Source: CAZCTC01 sp964501335
GTDB taxonomy: Bacteria; Chloroflexota; Anaerolineae; B4-G1; SLSP01
Reading direction: 5' to 3'
Length of the DNA: 64,000 nt
Assembly: GCA_964501335.1 (NCBI GenBank)
Contig: CAZCTC010000032.1
Location: 18,351-82,350, forward strand
Shown here: one piece after another, positions 11,301 to 18,289 of the stretch
Layout of the letters: every line of letters starts with the position of its first letter
Position numbering within the stretch: the stretch's first letter is position 1
Translations under genes and position numbers: made by a program
Notes under the pieces: generated by a model
Told to the model about the DNA's origin: nothing
Databases searched by the model: none
The model's input: the letters and a program-made list of their open reading frames with translations, nothing else

Positions 11301-14300
11301 TAAGCCGGCAAGGAAGCGGAAACTGCATCATCAAACCACTTTCCTGGATAGGCCAGGAGGAATTTTAGATAATCTACATTGGTGCCTCCACTGGGTTCAG
11401 TGGTGCTGTTCCAGTTGATATAAGCGCCGTTCTGAGAAGCACAGGTCCCAGCGCCGCCGATGCAGAAAACCGTGCCGGCTTCGGGGCCGGTCTTCCACAT
11501 CCAGTAAGTGTCGGTAAGCGCATCGCTGCCGCCCAGCCAGGCCCCCGAGGCGCTTACACGGTCGAAGGCAAAGTCATTTTCTTCAGCCGAGGTGATCGTC
11601 GCCAGATAGCCCGACTGTTGGAAATGACGCCGACCCGCTGCAGCCGAAAGCGCAGCGCTCCAGAGCTGCGAACTGACCACCTGTTCATAGAAGTGGCCGT
11701 TGCCGCTGAAGAAGAGGACCGTGCCCAGCACAAACCCCACCGTGCGGGTCGTCGCGACCGTCGGATCTCCCACATTGTAGTAGGTCACGGTGCGGAGGAA
11801 TTCCTGATACTGGGTGATCGAGGCCGTACCGGTGATCGCCATGATGCCGGAGGTGGTGTTGTAGCTCCAGGAGAAAAGACCGACGGAGCCGCTGGTGCCG
11901 CTCTGGCCCTGAATACCCAGGCGATCGAAAGCCGCATCGAAATTGCGGCTGATGAAGACCCGCGTCGTCGTCAGCACGTCGGACGCACCGTTGGCGTCGG
12001 TAATTGTAAGCGTAGGCGCAATGACCACCCCCGGATGCTTACCGGTATAGGTCACTTCGTCGCTGACATCCAGTTCCGACATGGTGTCGGGAACCATATG
12101 GACCGTCGCCGTGCCGGTGATATTGACCACCGGATCGCCGGCCATCCCGCCGTATTCCACGACATAGCCGGTCAGATTGCTGTCCTGGTCGTTCCAGAGA
12201 CCGGAGGTGCCGGCCAGGAATTGCAGGTAATCTTCCCCGTCGCTGTCGTTGGGCTCGCCACCGTTCCAGTTGGTATAGTGGCCACCCTGTGGAACACAGT
12301 TACCACTGTTGCCCCGACAGAAGACCGTGCCGGCTTCGGGGCCGGCATTCCACATCCAGTAAGTCTCAGTGACCGAATCGCTGCCGCCCAACCAGGCCGT
12401 CGCGCCGCCCAGCTTGCTGTTGGCAAAGGCATTTTCTTGAGCTGAAGTCATAGTCGCCAGATAGCCCTGCTGGTTGAAGTACGACCGGGCCGCCGCCGCA
12501 GTTCGCGCGCCGGCCCAACTGATGCTGCCCGAGGCGATATATTCGTAGAAATGGCCGGTGCCCGCGAAGGGCATCCCGCTGCCCAATACAAATCCCACCG
12601 TGCGGGATTCCACGGAGGCGAAATCGATCAGGTTGGCGTAAGTGACGGTGCGCAGCAAGGCCTGATATTCCGTGATCGAAGCCGTGCCGCTCAACGACAT
12701 GACGCCGCTGTCGGTATCGTAACTCCAGGCAATCGCGCCGACGGAGCCGCTGGTGCCGCTCTGGCCCTCAATGCCCAGACGATCGACGGCTGCATCGAAA
12801 TTGTCCTCGATGAAGACCCGCGCCGCCGCCAGGGTGTCGGCCGGGCCGTTGGCATCGGAGATCATCAGCGTAGGTGCGATGACCACGCCCGGATGCTTGC
12901 CGGTGTAGGTCACTTCGTCGGTGACGTCCAGTTCCGACATGATGTCGGGTTCCAGATCGAGCGACACAGTGCCGGTTATATTGAGGACCGGATCGCCGGG
13001 CATGCCGCCGTATTCCACGATATAAGCGGTCGTGCTGCTACCATCGCTCCACTGTCCGCCGATGGTATTCAGGTATCTCAAATAGTGATCTCCGCTTTCG
13101 CTGCTGGGTTCGGTATTATACCAGTTGAGATAAGCGCCGTTCTGAGGAACACAGGTCCCGGTACCGCCGATACAGAAAACCGTACCGGCTTCCGGACCGG
13201 TCATCCAGAGCCAGGTACCTTCAGTGATTGAATCGCTGCCGCCCAGCCAGCCACCTGAACTGGTCAACAGACGATAGGCAAAGGCATCTTCCTCTGCCGA
13301 GGTGATCGTCGCCAGATAGCCCGTCCCCCCAAAATGCAGCCGGGCCGCGGCTGCCGTGCGGGCGTTGCTCCAGGTCTGCGTACTGATCACCTCTTCATAG
13401 AAATGGCCGTTGCCTTTGAACTGCAAAGCGCTCCCCAGCACAAACTGCACCGTGCGCGTCGTCGCCGTCTTAGGATCGATAAGATGGTCAAAGGTGACGG
13501 TGCGCAGCGCGGCCTGATAGTTGGTGATGGTATCGGAGCCGGACAGCCATAAGATGCCGGTCGTCGTATTGTAATTCCAGGAAATCGAGCCGATGGAGCC
13601 GCTGGTCCCGCTCGCCCCGGAAATCCCCAGGCGATCGTTGGTGGCTGTGAAATTATCCATCACCGCAACCCGGGCCGCCGTCAGCGTCGGCACCGTCCCG
13701 GCGGTGATGACCAGCCCCGGCGCCAGCACCAACGGGTCGTGGTTGCCGATGAAGGTCAAATTGCCGTCGACCACCAGCTCGGGTTGCAAGGTGACATTCA
13801 CGCTGTCGCCTCCATTGCCCAGATTGGTGAACTCCGCCGGCGGCGTGATCGAAAGGGCATGCACCAGGCCGCCCGCCGTCCGATTGACCGTCCCCTGAAC
13901 TGTATAGGTCAAGACACCGTTCTTGAGCAGACTGACCGTCTCGCTGATGTCGCCGGTGCCGGAAGCCGTACAGGTCGAGCCGGCGGAAGCGAAGCAGCTC
14001 CAGGCGACATTGCTCAACCGCGCCGGCACGGGCGCCGCAACCGTGGCGCTGAGAACGTCGTTCATAGCGTCGTTGGTGATCGTGGCCGTGAAGACCACCG
14101 TATCCCCCGGCGCCGCAGAGGTCGGGGCGGCGACTTCATTGACATCCAGGGTCGCTGCCTTGGCCACCGTCAGATTGCGGATCTCGTGATAATTGGTCAG
14201 AGCGCCGGTCGAGCCGCTGAAGCCGATCTTAAAGGTCGCCGGCAGAGTCGCCTGGCCGGTCGCCGTAGAGAGATCGTAGGCATTGATGAGCGTCTGCCAG

Positions 14301-15061
14301 CCCGCGCCGAAATCCATCTGCACGGAGATCTTGTTGTTGACCACAAAGACGCGCACCCAGCGCGCACCGGCGCGCGTGACGCCATCTACCGTACGGGCGG
14401 GCGTCATCCCGTCGAGCTGGAAAGCGGTCAAGAAATTGAAGCCGGTCAACAGATTGCCGGAGCCGCGCAGGCCCACCTGATCGGCATTCGCTCCAGGTCC
14501 GCCGGAGCCGACAACCGGATTGGAAAAGCCGCCATATTCGTCAAAACCGATCCCAACATAACCATTGGTAACTCCGGGGTTGGTTCCAGCCGCCGACGCA
14601 TACCCCAAGGCGCCACCGCTGTATCCAAGCGTAGGGGTAACCGTGGAACCGTCGATCAGATAGAAAGAAAGGCCGTCGGCCCCGGTGCCGCCGTAGTCGG
14701 CGTATTGGAAGGTGGCAACAAAACCGTCTCCCGTAGGAATCGCCACATTATAAACCGCCGACCCACTCTGGGTGGTACCGGCCGAAGTGAGTCGCAACCA
14801 ACCGTCACAAGAGGGGTCGGTCGTGCCGTTGCCGGTCAGGGCGGCGTTGCCGAACAACTGCCAGCCGGCAGCGGTGGCACATTTAAATGATTCCACAACC
14901 GGCGACCATGCATCCGCCGGCGCGGGCAGAGGGCCCGCTGAAGAAGAAGCAGCCTGAACCATTTGAGGAGGGGGGACCGACAACAATGTCAGTATAAGTG
15001 ATATCAAAGTAATGGCAGATAATAAACGTTGACCGACAGGCCGATTGCCTTGCGTGTCCAT
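5315..15061 (-). CDS. 3248-aa exported C-type-lectin/DUF11 repeat adhesin
   Basis: ATG 15061 lies behind AAGGAGGA (15068-15075). Residues 1-38 are a signal peptide; about 50-300 is a bacterial-lectin-like domain; then a DUF11-like linker. Six C-type-lectin domains (starting near residues 550, 837, 1122, 1407, 1705 and 1995), each preceded by a cadherin-like beta module, repeat every 285-295 residues; each shows GHFYE, WLGG, W-W, an EPN-type motif and V-EYGG. Seven DUF11 stalk repeats marked by KTAED follow (residues about 2160-3015, period 123), then a Big_9/cadherin-like module (NDSDWENDPL), one last DUF11 copy and the tail LVLPMVCRNCRP. No LPXTG anchor or C-terminal membrane helix is visible. 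The repeats are very similar as DNA, so length change by recombination is likely. Role: probably surface adhesion or glycan binding; ligand unknown. Confidence 0.9.
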   Translation of the reverse strand: MDTQGNRPVGQRLLSAITLISLILTLLSVPPPQMVQAASSSAGPLPAPADAWSPVVESFKCATAAGWQLFGNAALTGNGTTDPSCDGWLRLTSAGTTQSGSAVYNVAIPTGDGFVATFQYADYGGTGADGLSFYLIDGSTVTPTLGYSGGALGYASAAGTNPGVTNGYVGIGFDEYGGFSNPVVGSGGPGANADQVGLRGSGNLLTGFNFLTAFQLDGMTPARTVDGVTRAGARWVRVFVVNNKISVQMDFGAGWQTLINAYDLSTATGQATLPATFKIGFSGSTGALTNYHEIRNLTVAKAATLDVNEVAAPTSAAPGDTVVFTATITNDAMNDVLSATVAAPVPARLSNVAWSCFASAGSTCTASGTGDISETVSLLKNGVLTYTVQGTVNRTAGGLVHALSITPPAEFTNLGNGGDSVNVTLQPELVVDGNLTFIGNHDPLVLAPGLVITAGTVPTLTAARVAVMDNFTATNDRLGISGASGTSGSIGSISWNYNTTTGILWLSGSDTITNYQAALRTVTFDHLIDPKTATTRTVQFVLGSALQFKGNGHFYEEVISTQTWSNARTAAAARLHFGGTGYLATITSAEEDAFAYRLLTSSGGWLGGSDSITEGTWLWMTGPEAGTVFCIGGTGTCVPQNGAYLNWYNTEPSSESGDHYLRYLNTIGGQWSDGSSTTAYIVEYGGMPGDPVLNITGTVSLDLEPDIMSELDVTDEVTYTGKHPGVVIAPTLMISDANGPADTLAAARVFIEDNFDAAVDRLGIEGQSGTSGSVGAIAWSYDTDSGVMSLSGTASITEYQALLRTVTYANLIDFASVESRTVGFVLGSGMPFAGTGHFYEYIASGSISWAGARTAAAARSYFNQQGYLATMTSAQENAFANSKLGGATAWLGGSDSVTETYWMWNAGPEAGTVFCRGNSGNCVPQGGHYTNWNGGEPNDSDGEDYLQFLAGTSGLWNDQDSNLTGYVVEYGGMAGDPVVNITGTATVHMVPDTMSELDVSDEVTYTGKHPGVVIAPTLTITDANGASDVLTTTRVFISRNFDAAFDRLGIQGQSGTSGSVGLFSWSYNTTSGIMAITGTASITQYQEFLRTVTYYNVGDPTVATTRTVGFVLGTVLFFSGNGHFYEQVVSSQLWSAALSAAAGRRHFQQSGYLATITSAEENDFAFDRVSASGAWLGGSDALTDTYWMWKTGPEAGTVFCIGGAGTCASQNGAYINWNSTTEPSGGTNVDYLKFLLAYPGKWFDDAVSASLPAYIVEYGGMAGEPVLNITGEATVHIIPDIMSELDASDEVTYTANHPPLIVAPTLTISDANGDSDVLTTTRVFIGDNFDLNDRLGILGQSGTSGTVGVFSWSYNTVYGIMSITGTASITQYQEFLRTVTYYNVGTPGTATTRTVEFALGNLLAFGDHFYQYVTTAATWTAAETAATTRRHFGMSGYLATITSEAERIFIGAHLLQGQGTAWLGGTTYPANVAATSYRWATGPEGLEDSGNGRIFWVSACGLTLQGVCATTGEYNYWGAGRPQSEVNSGVYLGFSTAELWDDSPKSGSDSYIVEYGGMPGEPVLNITGEALLHVVPDSLSELQVSDEVSYTDKHGAILVAPTLVITDVDGAADVLTTTKVFIDSNFDAANDRLGVLGQGTAISGSTGVLSWSYNTTTGIMAITGTASITYYQEFLRTVTYYNVGTPGAATMRTVQFMMGSMLTFGGTGHFYEYVSSGAITWGNARTAAAARTYQGLQGYLATMTSADENAFANSKLGGAAGWLGGSDAAVEGNWTWVTGPETGNVFCIGNLNCVVQPGFYANWNSDEPNDSGGEDCLQFLAGGTGKWNDLSTSSTGVTGYVVEYGGTTGDPVIHITGTAKLHVLPDTPSELAVSGEVSFTAGYGPVLVAPELTITDADSPADTLSSARVMFGTNFDAANDRLGILGQGSATSGSTGVITWSYNTTTGIMALSGTAPISSYQELLRTVTYYNDAFPSTMTTRTVDFMLGTMLTFGDTGHFYEYVVSSNITWNNAYTAAAARSYLGQRGYLATVLSAEENAFASSKLGGATAWLGANDTAVEGEWRWVTGPEAGTLFCTDVNSGAGGCTDGGVYDNWLSPTQPDNSSNEDYLQFIAGGTGKWNDLPDSGAGVIQGYVVEYGGLAGDPVLHITGQVVVHVLTNADLALTKTAEDLNGEPLYAGDLLRYTLYVTNTGSLTHTGVAVIDQLPAGVSFVSATPGGYIGPNPLNWSLGSLIPGATWTGEILVRVDGATTPLPGNVARISSNQQPQTSTPGILPPGSPDLAPGLVVEKTAEDLNGMPLYVGDTVRYTIRVTNTGTTAMTGVVVTDTLPAGVAFDSATPAGYTGATTLVWNVGTLDVGASWTGEILVHVDGSTTSLDGNVAQVSSNEQGQQGTNPITPPGSTTVMLGLLVSKTAEDLNGMPLYTGDVVRYTVRVTNTGATTMTGVIVTDTLPAGVTLDSATPDDYTGSGTLVWNVGSLEAGETWTLVLLVHVDGTATPIGGNVAQVSSNEQGQHGTQPILPPGSANVLPGLVIAKTAEDINGEPLRRGDTLRYTIRVTNTGTTTMTGVIVTDTLPTGVAFDLATPVGYTGTTTIVWEVGELAPDAEWTGVILVHLAGAETTLGGNVAQVSSNEQGAQGTAPILPPGSPNLIPGLTVSKTAEDFNGEPLYTGDILRYTIRVTNTGATTMTGVIVTDTLPAGVTFDSAAPAGYTGTTVIVWNLGTMAPGASWTGMILVHVDGTATPIGGNVVQVGSNEQGAQSTEPILPPGSSDVVPGMVVSKTAEDLNGTPLYTGDILRYTIRVTNTGTTTMTGVIVTDTLPAGVTFDSATPGGYTGTRVIVWNAGTLAPGAAWTGVLLVHVDGTAMPIGGNVAQVSSNEQGPQGTAPILPPSGGTVTPGLVVSKTAEDVNGYVLYPGDLLRYTIRITNTGTTTMTGVRVTDTLPAGVVFTAATPGGYTGPNPLVWSFASLAAGQSWTAIISVTIAPTVTSIGGNIAQMSSNEQGPQSTGPILPPSGGTVVTNTAPQVQNDLYDVPEGVGTTLAVLANDSDWENDPLTVVGVGAAQHGTVSFISTGVIYTPTTGYLGTDTFTYTVSDGLLQSTAQVTATVTPVADLGVSQTIQTTPSGYRIIIVASNAGPRPAPGAVISDTIPANLVGVNWSCAGTGGVTCAITGTGNLLNETFAAFPVGGVVTYTIMASDATGVPVTNTVTITPPTTMFDTNLANNRSSRLTVYRLVLPMVCRNCRP

Positions 15062-15116
15062 ACTCCATCCTCCTTATCCGAAAGTGCTATGAAGAGTGTA
15101 TAAAAAGCCTGCCTCT

Positions 15117-15152
15117 ATTGATGGATTCCTGTTTCAAAATCAACCCATCAAT
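15117..15152. promoter_or_regulatory. Conserved inverted repeat in leader of giant gene
   Basis: ATTGATGG (15117-15124) and CCATCAAT (15145-15152), matching 4237-4272 before the paralogue. Confidence 0.35.
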
Positions 15153-15169
15153 TTACATCTGTTGATCAT
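15140..15169 (-). CDS. Possible 9-residue leader peptide MINRCKLMG
   Basis: ATG 15169 follows AAGAGGAGGT directly. The frame M-I-N-R-C-K-L-M-G-stop ends about 80 bases before the giant gene's start. See the paralogous leader at 4268-4291; the ribosome site and the N-R-C-K core are conserved while the ends differ. Confidence 0.3.
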   Translation of the reverse strand: MINRCKLMG

Positions 15170-15241
15170 CACCTCCTCTTTAAGGACTAACGATAGCCTG
15201 AACTGGCTTTTCTGCTCATCTAAGATAGTTGGCGGTTTACA

Positions 15242-15352
15242 TCCCGCAACCGATGCTTTTCCGGTAAAAAACGACGCGCGGGAGGGGGGAAGAGAGTTTT
15301 TTATTTATGTTTTCTCGCGCATCAGAATGCGCGAGAAAACATGGGCTTTTTC
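15242..15352 (+). repeat. Dispersed hairpin repeat, copy 6
   Basis: TCCCGCA head and a perfect 16-bp stem (15307-15322 with 15327-15342, loop CAGA), then GGGCTTTTTC. The hairpin part is identical to copy 1. Confidence 0.75.
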
Positions 15353-15544
15353 AGAACTGGACCGGCAACACAGACTGTTTACTTCCCCTTTAGATACGAC
15401 GCACGGGATAGACAGGGGTTTCTTCATTCATTCAAGGTGTTCGCAGCTCAGGTTTGCACCATTCTTACCTGGACAAGGATAGCAGAAAAGTGTTAGTTTG
15501 TCACTGTCAGTTGAGCGACGAAAAGTGACAGTAAAGTGACAGGG
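15291..15544 (+). repeat. 254-bp block, second copy of 4413-4666
   Basis: Identical to the block upstream of the first lectin-repeat gene, ending in the imperfect copy of the AAGTGACAGG palindrome (15533-15556). Confidence 0.85.
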
Positions 15545-15563
15545 GCCTGTCACTTTGGCAACG

Positions 15564-15676
15564 TCCCGCAAAAGGTGCTTTCCCGGTAAGATACGCCGCG
15601 CAGGATCGGGGGAAAGAGTTATTTTTATTTATGTTTTGGCGCGCATCAGAATGCGCGCCAAAACATGGGCTTTTTT
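15564..15676 (+). repeat. Dispersed hairpin repeat, copy 7
   Basis: TCCCGCAAAAGG head; perfect stem ATGTTTTGGCGCGCAT (15631-15646), loop CAGA, return 15651-15666, then GGGCTTTTTT. Confidence 0.75.
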
Positions 15677-15719
15677 CTTTTGCTTTTCCGGGTAAACTGT
15701 CTGATTTTCACGCCCCGCG

Positions 15720-15833
15720 TCCCGCAAAAGGTGCTTTCCCGGTAAGATACGCCGCGCAGGATCGGGGGAAAGAGTTATTTTTATTTATGTTTTGGCGCAC
15801 ATAAGAATGCGCGCGCAAACACAGGCTGTCTAC
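15720..15833 (+). repeat. Dispersed hairpin repeat, copy 8, hairpin decayed
   Basis: The first 65 bases are identical to copy 7, so this is a recent local duplicate, but the hairpin (from 15787) has several mismatches and no T-run. Confidence 0.65.
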
Positions 15834-15886
15834 TGTCTACTTCCTACTGTCTACTTCCTACTGTCTACTTCCTACTGTCTACTTCC
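15831..15886. repeat. Four exact tandem copies of a 14-bp unit
   Basis: TACTGTCTACTTCC is repeated four times without error and abuts the ung promoter. Exact short tandem repeats like this change copy number by slippage. Confidence 0.9.
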
Positions 15887-15891
15887 CCGAT

Positions 15892-15919
15892 TTGGTATTA
15901 TCCGAATTCCGGATACAAT
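15892..15919 (+). promoter_or_regulatory. Candidate promoter of ung
   Basis: TTGGTA (15892-15897) and TACAAT (15914-15919) are 16 bases apart, 30 bases before the ung start codon. Confidence 0.5.
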
Positions 15920-15949
15920 GGAAGAGCATTCCAAATTAAGGAGCCGACG

Positions 15950-16627
15950 ATGATCCCTCCCATTCCGTTTGGCTGGCAAGATGTGTTGGCCGGTGAAATC
16001 ACCAAACCCTATTTTCAACAGTTGAGCCAGTTCCTGGATGAAGAACGCAAGCAGTACAAAATCTTTCCCCCCGAATCCGAAATCTTCACGGCGTTGGAAT
16101 TGACCCCCTATGAGAATGTCAATGTCCTGCTGTTAGGCCAGGACCCCTATCACGACGACAATCAGGCGCATGGACTCTGCTTCTCAGTCAGCCCGGGAAT
16201 CAAGCCGCCCCCCTCCTTGATGAATATGTACAAAGAACTCCACGATGATGTGGGCTTTAAAATTCCCAATCACGGCTATCTGGCAGCCTGGGCTCGCCAG
16301 GGAATGTTGATGATCAACGCCGTGCTTACCGTGCGCGCCCATCAGGCCAATTCCCACAAAGACAAAGGCTGGGAAACGTTCACCGATGCGATCATTCGGG
16401 CGGTATCCGCCAAAAGCTCGCAGGTGATTTTCGTGCTCTGGGGCAATTATGCCCAAAAGAAGATGCCCTTGATCGACACCAAACGACATGTGATCATCCG
16501 CTCGGCCCATCCGTCACCGCTTTCCGCCAACAATGGATTCTTCGGCAGCAAGCCCTTCTCCAAAATCAACGCGGCACTGCGCGCCCAGGGCAAACCGGAA
16601 ATCGATTGGCAGCTGCCGAACCTGTAG
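15950..16627 (+). CDS. ung: Uracil-DNA glycosylase
   Basis: A family 1 uracil-DNA glycosylase of 225 residues, the usual length. The water-activating motif GQDPYHD and the uracil/DNA-intercalation motif HPSPLSA are both intact. It removes uracil from DNA in base-excision repair in the cytoplasm. ATG 15950 is 6 bases after AAGGAG (15938-15943). The next gene starts one base after its stop, so the two are probably co-transcribed. Confidence 0.96.
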   Translation: MIPPIPFGWQDVLAGEITKPYFQQLSQFLDEERKQYKIFPPESEIFTALELTPYENVNVLLLGQDPYHDDNQAHGLCFSVSPGIKPPPSLMNMYKELHDDVGFKIPNHGYLAAWARQGMLMINAVLTVRAHQANSHKDKGWETFTDAIIRAVSAKSSQVIFVLWGNYAQKKMPLIDTKRHVIIRSAHPSPLSANNGFFGSKPFSKINAALRAQGKPEIDWQLPNL

Positions 16628-16628
16628 G

Positions 16629-17234
16629 ATGAAGGCGGCATTCACCGGATTCCTGCGTCGGCATCGACGCTGGTTGGCCCTACTGGCCATTCCGCCAATA
16701 CTCTTTCTTCTGGCGGCCGCTTTAATTGCCCGGACAGGGCTGGCCGAAACTGCCCATCCCACCCGGGTGGCAGTCATTCTGGGAACGGCCGTCCCCGGCG
16801 GCAAACCGTCGATCCGCCTGCAAGCCCGACTGGACCGGGCTGTCGAACTCTATCATTCGGGCTACTATACCGAAGTGATTGTCAGTGGAGGCACCGGAGC
16901 AGAGGGTTTCGATGAAGCCATGGTGATGAAAAACTATCTGGTAGAACGGGGCGTCCCGGCCGATCAAATCTACGCCGATTCCAACGGCGTCGATACTTAC
17001 GCTACGGCGCGATTCACGGCCGCCTGGCTGAAGGAGCACAATCAAACCGAGATCCTGGTGATCTCTCAATTCTTTCATCTGCCACGCACCGAAATGACCC
17101 TGCAACGCTTTGGCGTGCCGACGGTCTATGCTACCTACCCTCAGTTTTTCGAACCCCGGGACTATCGCTCCCTGGCGCGAGAAGTCTTCGCTTATGCCTG
17201 GTACTGGATTCGACCCTATCCCGCCATTCCATAA
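16629..17234 (+). CDS. SanA/YdcF-type DUF218 membrane protein
   Basis: 201 residues: a short basic start, one membrane helix (about 15-35), then a DUF218 fold with VILGTAVPGGKPS near the start and the acidic/Gly-rich IVSGGTG region, ending in the conserved ISQFFHLPR segment. Family members (E. coli SanA, ElyC, YdcF) affect envelope permeability or peptidoglycan precursor handling; the reaction is not settled. I chose ATG 16629, just after the ung stop, because an earlier in-frame start would lie inside ung and the membrane helix follows naturally from here. Confidence 0.8.
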   Translation: MKAAFTGFLRRHRRWLALLAIPPILFLLAAALIARTGLAETAHPTRVAVILGTAVPGGKPSIRLQARLDRAVELYHSGYYTEVIVSGGTGAEGFDEAMVMKNYLVERGVPADQIYADSNGVDTYATARFTAAWLKEHNQTEILVISQFFHLPRTEMTLQRFGVPTVYATYPQFFEPRDYRSLAREVFAYAWYWIRPYPAIP

Positions 17235-17283
17235 AAGTACGACCAATTCCATAAAAGATAATAGAAACGAAAAAAAGGATCTG

Positions 17284-17859
17284 ATGGAAATCAAAGAAGC
17301 CGAAATGACGCTGATCCTCCGAGCCCTGAAATTTGCGGCCCTCAAACATCGGGATCAACGCCGCAAAGATCCGGCGGCCACACCTTATATCAACCACCCT
17401 ATTTCTGTAATGGAAATGTTGTGGGATATTGCCGGCGTTCGCGAAATAGAGGTGCTGGTCGCGGCGCTGCTGCACGATACCCTGGAAGATACCGCCACGA
17501 CGCCCCAGGAGCTGGAAACACTTTTCGGAACTCAGGTTCTGGCCCTGGTGCAGGAAGTCTCCGACGATAAAAGCCTGCCCCGCGATGTCCGCAAGCAGCT
17601 CCAGGTCGAACATGCAGCAGATCATTCCCCGGGCGCCCGGCTGATCAAGATCGCCGATAAGACCTGTAATGTGCATGATATCGGCGTTACGCCGCCGCCC
17701 AACTGGTCCATCGAGCGACGCCGCGCCTACCTGGAATGGAGCTACAAAGTCATCGCCGGCATGCGAGGAACGCACCCGGCCCTGGAGGCTGAATTCGATC
17801 GGGTTCTGGAAGAGGCCCAACAACAGGTGGAAAAACAGGCAGCTTTGCTGGAGCGGTGA
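17284..17859 (+). CDS. HD-domain (p)ppGpp hydrolase-like protein
   Basis: 191 residues resembling the stand-alone hydrolase half of RelA/SpoT (MESH1-type). It has the YINHP segment after the basic N-terminus, the metal-binding HDTLEDT motif near residue 78 and the KIADKTCNV segment typical of SpoT-like HD domains. The likely reaction is removal of 3'-pyrophosphate from (p)ppGpp, although related HD hydrolases act on other nucleotides. No synthetase domain is attached. The start at 17284 follows a weak AAAGGA and gives the family's usual N-terminus. Confidence 0.8.
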   Translation: MEIKEAEMTLILRALKFAALKHRDQRRKDPAATPYINHPISVMEMLWDIAGVREIEVLVAALLHDTLEDTATTPQELETLFGTQVLALVQEVSDDKSLPRDVRKQLQVEHAADHSPGARLIKIADKTCNVHDIGVTPPPNWSIERRRAYLEWSYKVIAGMRGTHPALEAEFDRVLEEAQQQVEKQAALLER

Positions 17860-17870
17860 GCATTGTAGCG

Positions 17871-17980
17871 TCCCGCAAAAGGCTTTTGTCAGGCTTGAAG
17901 CGACGCGCGGGAGGGGAGTGAGTGTTGTTTTTTTATGTTTTCGCGGGCATAAGAATGCCCGCGAAAACATGGGCTTTTTC
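17871..17980 (+). repeat. Dispersed hairpin repeat, copy 9
   Basis: Head TCCCGCA (17871) pairs with GCGGGA (17906-17912 region); perfect stem ATGTTTTCGCGGGCAT (17935-17950), loop AAGA, return 17955-17970, then GGGCTTTTTC. It starts 12 bases after the HD gene's stop and could end its transcript. Confidence 0.75.
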
Positions 17981-18067
17981 TTTACCGCCACGGCGCCCTG
18001 GCGGTCAGGATGAAAACATGGACTTTTTCTTTGCGGCCACGGCGCCGTGGCGGTCAGGATCTCAGCG

Positions 18068-18176
18068 TCCCGCAAAAGGCTTTTGTCAGGCTTGAAGCGA
18101 CGCGCGGGAGGGGAAGAGAGATTTTTATTTAAGTTTGGGCGTACTTCAGAAAGTGCGCCCAAACATAGGCTTTTTT
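18068..18176 (+). repeat. Dispersed hairpin repeat, copy 10
   Basis: Same head as copy 9. The stem arms 18131-18146 and 18151-18166 carry different bases (GGGCGTACTT with AAGTGCGCCC, one G-U pair), loop CAGA, then GGCTTTTTTC. Between 17980 and 18068 a GC-rich palindrome of about 20 bases occurs twice. Confidence 0.7.
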
Positions 18177-18289
18177 CTTCCGTGTTTTCTGGATCAACCG
18201 CACAAGGTAAAAGTTTTTTGCTTATGTTTTCGCATTGACAGCGCCGAAAGATGGGCTTTTCTTGATCTCGACCAAAGGGTAAAAACATC

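Noticed and set aside
5315..15061. Diversity-generating retroelement targeting the C-type-lectin domains
   Set aside because: DGR target proteins have this fold, but no reverse transcriptase, template repeat or adenine-biased variable region is seen in the window.
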